Part shown: piece after piece, positions 10,249 to 21,800 of the stretch | How positions within the stretch are numbered: position 1 is the first letter of the stretch | How the letters are laid out: each line of letters starts with the position of its first letter | NCBI GenBank assembly: GCA_023807065.1 | Contig: JAJJLU010003458.1 | Span: 109,440 to 173,439, forward strand | Direction: 5' to 3' | Length of the DNA stretch: 64,000 bases | DNA from: Isotricha intestinalis | Lineage: Eukaryota; Ciliophora; Litostomatea; Vestibuliferida; Isotrichidae | Made by a program: the position numbers and the translations under genes | Notes under the pieces: generated by a model | Database searches by the model: none | Seen by the model: the letters and a program-made list of their open reading frames with translations, nothing else | What the model was told of the DNA's origin: nothing

Positions 10249-11562
10249 ATGTCTGAAGGAAATTTAAATGATTTTTTAAATTATCTAAAAAAAATTGGAC
10301 TGATTGAAGATTATACTTTTCAATTTTTATATAATATTTATTTAAATTTAACAAAGCATTCTATGAATAATAACTTTACAAATTCAATGTGTGCAACATT
10401 ATTATATTTTTTTAACAATATGACGGAAGAACAACAGAAATATTCTAGTTTTAATTTAATAACAAATTATTTTAAAAACAAAAAAGAAAAATCTATAAAC
10501 AAATTAAATAATATAATAGAAAAAATAATAATAAAAAAGAAAAAAGAGCTATTTCATAAATTAAATAGATTTAATAATGAAAATAAAGGAAAAAAAATAG
10601 AAAATTTAAAGAAACAATTAAATAATTCAAATTCAAAAAGACAAAATCCTAAAATAAACATATTAGATGAAAATAACAATAACACATTAAATAATTATAA
10701 TAAAAAAAATAATAAAATAATATTAGAAACGTCATGGGATAAAAAAGAAAGAGAAGAATATGAAAAATGTACATTTGAACCAACAATAAATAAAAGAGTA
10801 AATTCTCAACCAAATATAAAGAAGAAAATTTCAGTTTATCAAAGATTATATAATTATAATAATAAATATGAAAATAAAAAACAAATGAAAATAAATGAAA
10901 TAGAAAAAATAGAAAATGAAAAATCATCCTTTAGACCTAATATAATAAATCCACCAGAAGAATTTAAAAAAAAAGTAAAAAAGAAATTTGAAGAAAGACA
11001 AAAAATATTTTTTGATAATAAATATAAACATAAAGAAAAATTATTAGGGAAATTAGATAAAGATTTTAATAAAAATTATTCATTTAGTCCAAAAGTAAAT
11101 TCAGGTAGAAAAATAGAAAATTATTATATAAATTATTTCCAATTATCATCTCCTGTTTTTAAAAGATTATATGAAGATGATTATAAAAGAAGATTAAGAA
11201 ATAAAAAATATATTAATGAATTAAATAATAAAATTGATGAACAATGTAATTCTATTAGTAAAGATATTTCTACTGTTGATTATGAAAAAATTGAAGAATT
11301 ATATAATCAATATAAAAATAAAGCTGTTAATTATCAAAAAGTTAAAGAAAAAGTTGAATTTGATGAAGGATGCACTTTTAAACCTTATTTAAATAAAAAT
11401 AACTTTTATTCTGATAAAGTTAAAAGTGATTTTTATGAAAGAAATATGAATACTCTTTTTTCAAAACAAAAATTTATTAATGATTACAATCAAAGAGAAG
11501 AAGAAAAATTAAGAAATATGCAATATAGAACTTTTAAAGGATATCAAAATGGAAAATATTAA
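10249..11562 (+). CDS. F-x-P-x-I/V-N repeat protein, probably cytoskeletal
   Basis: This 437-residue protein is highly charged and Lys-rich, with at least four dispersed copies of the same short motif: CTFEPTINKRVNSQ, SSFRPNIINPP, YSFSPKVNSGR and CTFKPYLNKN. Such motifs recur in many ciliate and kinetoplastid proteins of basal bodies and axonemes. The N-terminus (about residues 1-75) is a helical, LisH-like segment (MSEGNLNDFLNYLKKIGLI). No enzyme domain is visible. A ciliary or cytoskeletal role is an inference from the motif alone. Confidence 0.65.
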   Translation: MSEGNLNDFLNYLKKIGLIEDYTFQFLYNIYLNLTKHSMNNNFTNSMCATLLYFFNNMTEEQQKYSSFNLITNYFKNKKEKSINKLNNIIEKIIIKKKKELFHKLNRFNNENKGKKIENLKKQLNNSNSKRQNPKINILDENNNNTLNNYNKKNNKIILETSWDKKEREEYEKCTFEPTINKRVNSQPNIKKKISVYQRLYNYNNKYENKKQMKINEIEKIENEKSSFRPNIINPPEEFKKKVKKKFEERQKIFFDNKYKHKEKLLGKLDKDFNKNYSFSPKVNSGRKIENYYINYFQLSSPVFKRLYEDDYKRRLRNKKYINELNNKIDEQCNSISKDISTVDYEKIEELYNQYKNKAVNYQKVKEKVEFDEGCTFKPYLNKNNFYSDKVKSDFYERNMNTLFSKQKFINDYNQREEEKLRNMQYRTFKGYQNGKY

Positions 11563-11742
11563 ATATATTTTTTTTATTTAATAATTTTATTTAACATATT
11601 TTCATAATATTATTCTAAAAATTAGATAATAATATAAAAATAAACATCACAAATTTTTTCTCTTCTTTTAAGTAATTTTAATTTATATTTTATTTATTCA
11701 ATAAGTATTTAATTTTATTTTTCCTCAATTCAAAAAATTAGA

Positions 11743-14700
11743 ATGATGAAAAATAAAGAATTTAAGAAAAAAATGTCAATTTCAGATGATATAGATGAGA
11801 ATAATATTTATGAAGACAATTTAAATTTAAATAATAAAAATTCAGAAATAGAGGAAAAAAGTTCAGTATATAACCAAGAAATGATGTCAGAAAACAATAA
11901 TTCAAACGTATTATACGATTCTAATAAAAGTATGACAAAAATATCAAAAATAGAAGACAAAATAAATGATTTTAAAAACGACATAAATAATTCTTCAGAA
12001 TTTGAGAAATCAGTTTCATTTTTAGAAGAATCAGAAAATAGTATAATATCGAGAAAAAAAAGTCCAAAAAAAGAAGAAATTCCAGATTTAATAGTAGAAA
12101 GTTTTTTACAAATAAAAGAATGTCCAATATTAAAATATGGTATAAAACCATCATCAGAGCCAATAAAATATGGTTTTTGTAGTACATGTGATATAAATTT
12201 AATACATCCAATATGTATATTTTGTATAGAAAAATGTCATAAAAAATATAATCATCAAATTAGAATAAAAACAGAACCAGAGAAAATAATATGTGGATGT
12301 GGAGAAAGATTACATAAATTTCCTTTAAAAGATAAAAAAACAGAATATAAAACTGATAAAGATTGTCCTTATACTGATTGGTGTGATAAAACAGGTTTAA
12401 ATCATTTATATGTGGTTGATGATATTTGTGTTTGTGAATTTTGCTATAAATTATGTGGTTTAGAAGGAATGGGTGTTCCTTTAGAAATTGAAAAAGAAAT
12501 GCTTCAAATTTGTGAATGTGAAGAATTAAATAATGGGTATTCTCATATTGATTTAAAACAAATTTATAGAAAATTCGAAAATCTTATTAAATCTAGTAAA
12601 CATTATATTATGGATAAAATTGAACCTTTGATTTTCTTTAATATTCTTTTTTTAGGTAAACATTCTTATCAATTTTTATTTTTTAATTTTGAAGAAGTTA
12701 TTAATGAATTTAATCACTTAGATGAAAATTCAAAATATGAAATTAAAGAAAATTTCCTTGTTACTAATTTTTTCTTATCACTTAAAAATTTTAATCTTGT
12801 TGCTTCAAAAATTAAAAAAATTCCATTAAGATATTATTGTCCACAAGCTTCAAATAAAATTACTTTTAAAACAGTATATAATATATTCAAATATATTAAA
12901 TATAGAGATAATACTTTAAATTGGATTTTTTATGAACATATTCTATTTTTTTATAGAAAAGTTTATTTAGGTGAAAAAACAAATAAAATGGATAAATATA
13001 AATTATATGATTTAGAAAATTTTTCTCCAATTCAAAGAAAATGTATTTTTGATATAAATAAATCTTTTTATCCTGAATCAAAAGAGCATATAAATTTTTT
13101 AATAGAATATTGTTCATTTCTTTTAAATTCAGAAATTACATGTATTGATGCATATAATGCAATAATTGAATTTTGTGGAATTTTTAAAAGAATGGCAGTT
13201 TTCTTTTTATTTAATTCTGCTGAAATGACAAGATTATGTTTTTCTTTAGAAAAAGGATTCGAATTTTTTAAGAAATCAAAAAGTAATTATCAACAAATTA
13301 AACTTTATTTAATTATTATCAAAATGATGCATTATTTCATTTATTCTTATAATGATGAAATTTTTTTCCAATTTCTTTTATCGGAAAGAAAAAATAGAGA
13401 TCCAAATATTACTTTTTTATTTGAAATTAATGAATTAGGAAGATTAATATGTAAAAATGTTATTAGAATTTCTTATTCAATATTATTATTACAAAATGTA
13501 AATGAAAACAATGATAGAGTTGATCAAAATAAATGTACTAAAATAATGAATCATGCAATGAAAATATTAACATTTTTAATAAGTCCTAAAGATAATTTTA
13601 ATATATCTTTATCAAAATTTAGAAACAATTGTAATAATTATTTAAATATATTAAAAATTTCATATGAAAATGATAATTTATTCAAACAAATCATTGAACA
13701 TACAAATTTTATTGAAAATAATTATGAAAAATATTATTCTATAGAAATAGAAAATAATGAATTAATTAATGAAATCTCTAAATCACTTGAAGGTATATTA
13801 AGCTTAGCAAAAAATTCTGAAATTAAACCTTATTTATTAAGATCTCATTATTATTATGCGATAAGTAAAATATTTTATATTGCAAAGTTTGATGACACTA
13901 ATCAAGAACATAAAGATTTTATATCAAATTATTTTCTATTTCTACGTTATTTTATTGAAAATAATAATGATAATTGTTTTATTATATTCAGTCATTTTAT
14001 CTTAAATGCAATTTTTAGAATTCCAAAATCTTTTTGTTTAGATATATTAAGAATAATAGAATATGCTTCAGATATTATTTGTAAAAAAGATACAATTATA
14101 TTAAACTCAAAACATATTTTAAAAACATTATATAATTATTTTAATTTATTTAAAGATTGTTTTAAAGTTAAAGAAATTAAATCTGAGAGTATAAATTCAA
14201 ATTTAAGTGATAATAATTTTAATGATGATTTTTTACATTTAATATTAATGATTACTTGTAAATTAGTAATATTAACAACACATCAAAATCCAAAATTAAT
14301 AAAAAAGGTATGTAGAGATTATTTATCAAATTTAATAAATATAATAAATTTTTCAACAATTTCCAGTGATAATTTATGTTTAATTTTAGTTTTTATAAAT
14401 AAAATATTTGATTCATCAGATGGAAAAGACCGAAAAAATTTAATAGAATTAATAAATGTAAATATATTACTAAAAGATTTAAATGATTTATCAATAGATT
14501 TAGATTATAGGACAGAAATATTGAGATTTTTAAAGAAATATAAATTTTCAATTTTTTTTAAAGAAATATCATCAATTCCAACTAATGTAACTCAAGGAAG
14601 TCAATTTTTAATAGAAGATTCTCCAAGAAAAAAAAGAACAAAAACAATAAAAAGAAAAAGTTTAAGAGTTCAAGGAGGAATATCAACAGATTTAAATTTA

Positions 14701-17700
14701 ATTAAAATCTTTATTAATGGTGAAGAACAAGAACATACAAATTATGAATATATAAATTCTTTTGCTCAAAATGAAGATAATTATACTCATATAAAAAATA
14801 ATCCTTTAATTTCTAATTATAAATTTCCTACTCGAAGTTTAACCTTTTTTTATTATTTAAATCAAAAAGATTATATCGATGATGAAGAAAATTTAAGTGA
14901 TTTAGAAGAAGGAATTCGTATTTGGGAAGCAGAAATTTCAAAAGTTAAAGATTTATATGAAAAAAATAGTAATCATTTATTAAAATTTTTTAGATATTGT
15001 GTTAAAGGTATTTTTATTCCATTAGGTTGTATTTTAAAAACTATTTTTACTTACTCACATAATTGTGGAGGAAATAAAATTTTATTAATTTATCAAGTTT
15101 TAATGAAACTTTTATATATTAAAAACTTTTTAATTGAAATTAAAACTTATTTGTATTCTGAAAAAAATGTTAATTTTATTAATTTTAAATTACAAGAATT
15201 TTTATCTGATGAAAGTCAAAAAGAAACTTTAGAAGATTTTTTTAATTTAAAAGAAGGGAAAAAATTTTCTCCTTTTGATTACACTCAATTATATGATATA
15301 TTAAATAATCATATATTAAAATATATAAATTATCCAACATCATTAAATATGATTGAAAATTTTGGTTATAATGAACTAGAACATTTTTCCTTTTATAATG
15401 TTCAAAATGAAATAGAATTACTTTCAGTTCCTTGTCAAATAAATAGAAAAAAAAGGGCTGGATTATTTTCAAATTTAAGAAAAAAAAATAATTTTAGTAT
15501 TATTCCTAATAATCAAACTTTTTTTCATCAAAATACAGATAATCCTTTATTAACAAATGAAAAACAATCAAATTTTATTTATGATGATTCAGAAAATGAA
15601 AAATTAGAAAGTATATTTAAAGAATATGATAAAGCAAAAAAAAATATAAATAAAAGTTATTCTTTAGTATCTACTCTTAATGAAATTTGTAATGAATATG
15701 AAGTAAATTATAGAAGATTATTTTTATGTATTTTAATATATTTATCATCAAAAGAAGAAGAATATCAAATTGAATGTTTTCTTATTTTATATAAATTATT
15801 AAAAATAGAAAATTATGAAACTCAAGATGCAATAATGGATAATTTAGGAGGAAAAAGTTCAAAAGAACTTGGTTTTATTAGTAATTTAAGTAATCAATTA
15901 TATATTATTATTGTTAAATTATTCATAAGTGATTTTAATATTGATTATGAAAATTATAGAACTCATCAAATATTAATTTTTAATATAATGAGAATATTTA
16001 AAACTCTTTGTGAAAATCATTTTACTTTTTTTCAAAATATATTTTTTAAAGAGCTTGAATTTTCTTTTGTAAGAAATTTAAATTGTAAAATGAATATAAC
16101 AATGAAAACAAAATTTTTAAGTAAAGATGAAAATAAATCAGAAAATAATAAATTAAATGAGGTAATGTCTTTTAGTAATTTTTTAATAAGTATTCTTCAT
16201 AAAATAATGATAATAACAAATAAAGCAAAAGACGAAGCTCATATTCAATATTATTTTGATACAGAATTTTGTATTATTGAATTATTAATTGAATTAATTC
16301 AAGGAAATAAAGAAGAAATTTTAATTGTTTCTAAAGATAAAACTAAAAAAGATGAATTTACTAATAGTTGTACTGCTTTTATTTTTCATAATTTTGTTCA
16401 AGTTGTTACTGATATTTTATTTGATGATTCAATGATTTTAAAATATGCTTTTAAAACTAGATTAATATTAATGACTTTTTTTATTTCTATTCTTGAACAA
16501 AAAAAAAATGAAGAAATTCAAAAAATTATTATGAAATTCTTAACTATTAATAGAGTTTTATCTTCTATTATTTTTACTTTAAAAACATTATTTTATAAAC
16601 AAACAAAAAATAATCCTAAATATTCTGAATATTACTCAAATTTCACAGATAAACAAATTGAACAAAATTTATTTGTTTTTGATTATACAATTTATGATTT
16701 TTATAAGCATGAATATTTCCATGATGAATCGATTAAAAATAGTGATGAATTTAATTTAGCAAATCATTATTTTAGATATATTAAATTATTAAGTATAAAA
16801 AAAATTTCTCCTGAAGCAGTTGAAATAATTAAACAAGCGGAAAAAATCACTGAATCAGAATCAAGAAGAAAATTTGGTATTTTCAGTAAAAATGTTAAAA
16901 ATAATAATGAAGTTGCACCTATAAATTTAATAAATGAAAAAGAAAGATCTATTAATATGGATTTTATTGAACATTTTTTTTGTATTAAATTTTTTGAAAT
17001 AATAACAAAAGTAGTTGAAGTAAGATTGCCTTTAGAAAAAAGAAATCAAAAAGTTATTTTTACAGTTCCAAGAGAAATAATATATTTATCTGATATGACT
17101 AAAGATGAATTTTTATCTTTAGTTGATAGAACAAATGAAACAACAAAAAAATCAGAATTAATTAAAAATATAATTGTATTTAAAGAAGAAATTAAGTATT
17201 TTAAAAATTCGAATATATCATGTTTTTCAAAATTTTTATTAAATTTGGATTATATATATGTACAAACAATAGTATATTTATTTGCAGTATTTTTTTTAAT
17301 ATTTATGTTATTCACATTAAAAGGCTATACTGAAACTAACCCAATAAGTGGATTAAGAAATTTAATTCCAATTCAACAAAAATTTTTAGATTCAATAGAC
17401 AATTCAATTAAAGATTGGGGAAATATATATGATGTTTTAATATATTGTTATACTGCTTTAAATGGTATTTTAATAATTTCTTGGATTATTGTGAAACTAC
17501 CTTTATATTATAGTTTAGATAAAGTTAAATATTGTGAACAATATAAAATACCAAGAGATAATTTAACATTATTAAATAAATTTTATATAATAACAGTAGA
17601 ATCAATATATGGAAGAGATTATATAAATTCATTAATTTATGTATTTCTATTAAGTTTCATTGGTTCAGTAATGAAAAGAGGAGAAATAGTATATGCATTT

Positions 17701-18681
17701 TTTCTTTTAGCAATAGTAAATTTAAATCCAACATTAAAAGGAATTGCATTATCAATAAAAGTTCAAAGAGCAGAATTAGGGGCATCATTTTTATTAATGA
17801 TAGCATTAGTATATTTTTATTCAAATATAGGTTTTTTTTTCTTTAATGAAAATTTTGAAAGGGAAATAGAAAACGGACATCCAGATAATTTTTGTTCATC
17901 ATTAATATTTTGTTTTTTAACAAATGTGGATGCAGGAATTCGTGCAAGAGGAGGAGCAGCGGATCAAATGGTAAGAATATCATATGAAAGAAATACTAAA
18001 AATTATATTACTAGAGTAATTTATGATGTTACATATTTTTTAATTTGTATTATTATTATGATTGATTTAGTCTTTGGTATTATTTTAGGAACTTTCGCAG
18101 AAATGAGAGAAAAAGAAAGAGTGAAAACTATGGATAAATATAATCATTGTTTTATTTGTCATAATACTAAAAATGGAGTTGAAAAAAAAGATGAAGATTT
18201 TAATCGACATAGAGAAATTAGACATAATTTGTGGAATTATGTTAATTATATGTTATTTTTAAAATTAACTCCTATTGAAGATCTAAATGCTATTAATTCT
18301 TATGCTAGAGAAAGTCTAGATGATAAAAATATTATTTTTCTTCCTTCTTGTAAAGATGATTTTGATAATGAAAATGGTATTGAATTAAATGAAGAAGAAA
18401 AAATCGAAGAAGAAGAAGAAGAAGTTGAAGAAGAAAGTGATGAATTTGATGATAAAGATGAAGATTTTGAAGATGAAGAATTTTTAAATGGAAGTGAAAG
18501 TAAAAAAGATGATTTTGATAAATTACTAGATGAAGAAGAAGAAAAAAAAAATGAAAAAAGTAATAATGAAAAAAATTCAGAAAAAAATAATACAAAAAGT
18601 CATAGACATTCTAGAAGAGAAGATAAAAAAGATGATAAAAAAGAAGAAAAGAAAGAAGAAAAGAAAGATGATAAAAAATAA
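11743..18681 (+). CDS. IP3 receptor/ryanodine-type Ca2+ channel with N-terminal UBR-like zinc finger
   Basis: This 2312-residue protein carries a C-terminal channel clearly of the IP3R/RyR type. Six hydrophobic segments span about residues 1845-2110, with the pore region at 2062-2074 (NVDAGIRARGGAADQ) and an inner helix ending in IDLVFGIILGTFAEMRE. The conserved linker follows, with CFICHN and the H-x5-HNLWNY signature of IP3Rs. The middle is helical and resembles RIH/RIH-associated armadillo regions. The N-terminus lacks a recognisable IP3-binding core or MIR repeats. Instead residues 127-240 hold a Cys/His-rich module like the UBR box (CSTC, ICIFCIEKCHKKYNHQ, CGCGE) and a second CxxC cluster. 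The tail is acidic, then KKEEKK/DDKK-rich. It probably releases Ca2+ from an internal store, but how it is gated is unknown. Confidence 0.85.
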   Translation: MMKNKEFKKKMSISDDIDENNIYEDNLNLNNKNSEIEEKSSVYNQEMMSENNNSNVLYDSNKSMTKISKIEDKINDFKNDINNSSEFEKSVSFLEESENSIISRKKSPKKEEIPDLIVESFLQIKECPILKYGIKPSSEPIKYGFCSTCDINLIHPICIFCIEKCHKKYNHQIRIKTEPEKIICGCGERLHKFPLKDKKTEYKTDKDCPYTDWCDKTGLNHLYVVDDICVCEFCYKLCGLEGMGVPLEIEKEMLQICECEELNNGYSHIDLKQIYRKFENLIKSSKHYIMDKIEPLIFFNILFLGKHSYQFLFFNFEEVINEFNHLDENSKYEIKENFLVTNFFLSLKNFNLVASKIKKIPLRYYCPQASNKITFKTVYNIFKYIKYRDNTLNWIFYEHILFFYRKVYLGEKTNKMDKYKLYDLENFSPIQRKCIFDINKSFYPESKEHINFLIEYCSFLLNSEITCIDAYNAIIEFCGIFKRMAVFFLFNSAEMTRLCFSLEKGFEFFKKSKSNYQQIKLYLIIIKMMHYFIYSYNDEIFFQFLLSERKNRDPNITFLFEINELGRLICKNVIRISYSILLLQNVNENNDRVDQNKCTKIMNHAMKILTFLISPKDNFNISLSKFRNNCNNYLNILKISYENDNLFKQIIEHTNFIENNYEKYYSIEIENNELINEISKSLEGILSLAKNSEIKPYLLRSHYYYAISKIFYIAKFDDTNQEHKDFISNYFLFLRYFIENNNDNCFIIFSHFILNAIFRIPKSFCLDILRIIEYASDIICKKDTIILNSKHILKTLYNYFNLFKDCFKVKEIKSESINSNLSDNNFNDDFLHLILMITCKLVILTTHQNPKLIKKVCRDYLSNLINIINFSTISSDNLCLILVFINKIFDSSDGKDRKNLIELINVNILLKDLNDLSIDLDYRTEILRFLKKYKFSIFFKEISSIPTNVTQGSQFLIEDSPRKKRTKTIKRKSLRVQGGISTDLNLIKIFINGEEQEHTNYEYINSFAQNEDNYTHIKNNPLISNYKFPTRSLTFFYYLNQKDYIDDEENLSDLEEGIRIWEAEISKVKDLYEKNSNHLLKFFRYCVKGIFIPLGCILKTIFTYSHNCGGNKILLIYQVLMKLLYIKNFLIEIKTYLYSEKNVNFINFKLQEFLSDESQKETLEDFFNLKEGKKFSPFDYTQLYDILNNHILKYINYPTSLNMIENFGYNELEHFSFYNVQNEIELLSVPCQINRKKRAGLFSNLRKKNNFSIIPNNQTFFHQNTDNPLLTNEKQSNFIYDDSENEKLESIFKEYDKAKKNINKSYSLVSTLNEICNEYEVNYRRLFLCILIYLSSKEEEYQIECFLILYKLLKIENYETQDAIMDNLGGKSSKELGFISNLSNQLYIIIVKLFISDFNIDYENYRTHQILIFNIMRIFKTLCENHFTFFQNIFFKELEFSFVRNLNCKMNITMKTKFLSKDENKSENNKLNEVMSFSNFLISILHKIMIITNKAKDEAHIQYYFDTEFCIIELLIELIQGNKEEILIVSKDKTKKDEFTNSCTAFIFHNFVQVVTDILFDDSMILKYAFKTRLILMTFFISILEQKKNEEIQKIIMKFLTINRVLSSIIFTLKTLFYKQTKNNPKYSEYYSNFTDKQIEQNLFVFDYTIYDFYKHEYFHDESIKNSDEFNLANHYFRYIKLLSIKKISPEAVEIIKQAEKITESESRRKFGIFSKNVKNNNEVAPINLINEKERSINMDFIEHFFCIKFFEIITKVVEVRLPLEKRNQKVIFTVPREIIYLSDMTKDEFLSLVDRTNETTKKSELIKNIIVFKEEIKYFKNSNISCFSKFLLNLDYIYVQTIVYLFAVFFLIFMLFTLKGYTETNPISGLRNLIPIQQKFLDSIDNSIKDWGNIYDVLIYCYTALNGILIISWIIVKLPLYYSLDKVKYCEQYKIPRDNLTLLNKFYIITVESIYGRDYINSLIYVFLLSFIGSVMKRGEIVYAFFLLAIVNLNPTLKGIALSIKVQRAELGASFLLMIALVYFYSNIGFFFFNENFEREIENGHPDNFCSSLIFCFLTNVDAGIRARGGAADQMVRISYERNTKNYITRVIYDVTYFLICIIIMIDLVFGIILGTFAEMREKERVKTMDKYNHCFICHNTKNGVEKKDEDFNRHREIRHNLWNYVNYMLFLKLTPIEDLNAINSYARESLDDKNIIFLPSCKDDFDNENGIELNEEEKIEEEEEEVEEESDEFDDKDEDFEDEEFLNGSESKKDDFDKLLDEEEEKKNEKSNNEKNSEKNNTKSHRHSRREDKKDDKKEEKKEEKKDDKK
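18400..18680 (+). repeat. GAA/GATAAA-rich low-complexity tract in channel tail
   Basis: Coding low-complexity DNA. An uninterrupted run of GAA/GAG codons gives poly-Glu, followed by AAAGAAGAAAAG and GATGATAAAAAA units that encode the charged C-terminal tail of the IP3R-like channel. Confidence 0.8.
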
Positions 18682-18884
18682 AAATTTATTTTAGTTAATT
18701 AATTGTAATTATTCTAGTTTTTTGTTATAATTTTATAACTACTTTATTTTATAATAAATAATAAGATATATTATTATTTTTATTTCATAATGAAATTATT
18801 ATGTATAAAATAATTTAGTTTTTTTTAAATATTATATATTCAATAAAGAAAAAAAAATTAATGAATTTTAAATAAACTGTTTTG

Positions 18885-21800
18885 ATGGAAAATAAAGTAA
18901 GATATAATAATGAATTAATTAGATTTCTAAAAGAAGAAAGAGTGAAAAATTTAATACTTTAAATGAGAAATATCATCATAAAATAAAATATAAATTGGAA
19001 ATGATACCAAATATTACAACAAATATAAAAAATTCATTTACTCCAGATTCATCAAATAAAATATTATGTTATAATTTTGATAAAAAAAAAATAAGAAAAA
19101 GTGCAAATCCTCAAAATTTAAAAGATGAAATAATGAATAATCAAGAAATAAAAGATTTATTGTTAAATTATGAAATAAAAAGAAAAACCATAAATACAAA
19201 TATAGAATCAAAAGAATCGGGAAATTTAGTGAAAAAATTACAAGAAAGTGAAGTTAAAAAAAAGGAGAAAAAAGAAAAAAAAGAGAAAAAAGAAAAAAAA
19301 GAAAAAAAAGAAAAAGAAGATCGGAAAGATATTGATTCAACAAATTCGATATTTTGGAAAAAAGAAACAATTCAAAAAGTTTGGAATACATTAAAAGAAG
19401 TGAAAGTAAGAGTACAAGAAAAAAAAGAATTTGATTATAATTTAATAATAGAAGGAATAGCAAATGGAGATTTTGATGAAGTATATGAAACATTAGTAAG
19501 TGAAGAATTTAAGAAATTTTATAGAAATAAAGATAATTTATTTCCACAAGATGTTTTTATGGATTTTTTAGTTGAAAATGGATATTTTGAACTTTTAATT
19601 AAAATGTTAGAAGATCCAGTTTATGTTTTTGATAAAGATTATATATTTAAATGTATTCAACATATAATTGAACCAGAAAATAAAGATGAAATAATGAATA
19701 ATTTACTTTTTGATCAAAGCATAAATATAAATAATAATAATAATAATAATAATTCAAGTGATAGAAGTAGAGATTCTTCATCAAGAAATTATTCAAAAAG
19801 AACTGACACTTTAAGTAGAAAAAAAACTTCTTTAGCAGGTTTAACTGATAGTAAAATTGGAGAAATTATTCATAATATTATTACTTATAAATTATATGAT
19901 CAAAAAAATGAAGATAAATTAAAAATTATTGCCTGGGCACTTGCTTCATATGGTTTTTATGAACAATTTATTGATTTAATAATTGATAATAATTCTGCTT
20001 TTACTGATGAATTAAGTCAATTTAATAATTTTAATTCTAATGATGATATTGCTAATTTTGCAAGTGATAAAATTCAATATCAAAATACTTTAGAATATTG
20101 TTTAAGATGTAATTATGAAGATTTAGCTATTTTTATTTGTGAAGTTAATACTGGAAATTTTAAAGAAAGTGTTGATTTACCTTTAATTGCAGCTGAAACT
20201 GAAAATATGAAATTTTTAAAATATTTATGGGAAAAAGATTCTAGAAAAGATAATGGTTTTATTGAAAAAAGAGAAATGTCAAGACATAGTAGATTTTTAT
20301 CTATTTTTGATCTTAGAAATACTTTTCATCCTAATTTTTCCATTAATTCTATTATTAAAATTTTAATAGAAAATGATGGGAAATTTAATCATAAAAATAA
20401 AAGTAATGTAAATATAAATCAAATATTAACTTGGAAAAATATTGAGAAAGATAAAACATTTCTACATACTTTATTTCAATATGGTTGTTATGAACAAATA
20501 TGTATATTAATAGGACGATGGCCTCCTAATCTTTTTTCAAATGTAGATTTTTTTAAGGAATGTATATTAAAAAAACAAAAAGAATTAATAATATTTTATG
20601 TAACAAGAAATGAATGTAGAACAATATTAAATGATCATGAAATTCAAGCATTTATAGTAAAAGATTATTTATCAGATGGAGAATATTTTTTTTATGGGGC
20701 AGAAATGATTTCATATATATTTAGAAATAATTGGGATATTCAATTAACAAAAGATTTATGTAAAAATATAACAAAAGTGTTAAAAACGAAAGATATATTA
20801 AATTGTCATTCTCCTATTTTATCATGTTTACTTTTTATAGAATTTATAAATGAAATAAAAGGAATATCAGTAAGTGATATAACAAAATGTGAGAAAGTAA
20901 TATATGATTTAATAGAATTTTGTAAAAATGTTCAAGAATCAAATCACAATGAAAGTTATATATCATTTTTAATGAAACAAAAAGATACAAAAGACAGAAC
21001 AGCTTTTCAAATTGTTTCAGAATTACAATTATATACTTTATTAGAAACTCCAGAAATAGGAACAATTGTTAAAAAAATGTGGAATGGAACTTTAAGTACA
21101 AATAGTTTATTTTCTGCTTCTTCAATTGGAAGATTTTTATATGAAAAAGATCAGACTATTCTTCCTTTTAATGCTTTTGATAAAATTGATTCTTCTAAAG
21201 TATATTTTTTCCAATTAAATGTTTGGTTAGATTCTTGTTCTTTAAGATTTCATCCAAATAGTTTTTTTTCCATATTTTTAGTCATTGATTATAATCTCTT
21301 TATTTTCTTAATGAATGATTATGGTGAATTATTAAATAATTATGATCAATTAAGTGAAATTCCACATTTTCTTTTTACTGTATATTTAATTATGGTTCAT
21401 TTTTTAGTTTACAGTGTTTTAAATCAAATATTATTTATATTAAAATCAAAAAGACCATTTAATTTAGATGTTTGGACATATTTAGATATATTATTATTTA
21501 TATTTGCATGGTTAATTTTTTTAGATACAAAAGAATTAACAGGTGAATATAATTCAAAAGAATTATCAGAAATATCAAAAGATTTATTATGGGGAATTCA
21601 ATTACCTTTTTTAAAATTATTAGATAATGAAGATCCTACTTTTTCAACTCATATATCTTTTTGGGCAAGAGTATTTATTTTAGCAATGAATGATATTTTA
21701 GTTTGGTGTAGAGTTGGAGGTATTTTATTAACTTTTAGACAAATGGGACCAATAATTAGAATGATATTTGCAATGGGAACTTTATTAATAAAATATATAG

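Noticed and set aside
18332..18595. Long open frames antisense to coding genes, rich in Phe/Leu/His
   Set aside because: These are mirror images of Glu/Lys/Asn-rich coding strands and carry no independent signal.
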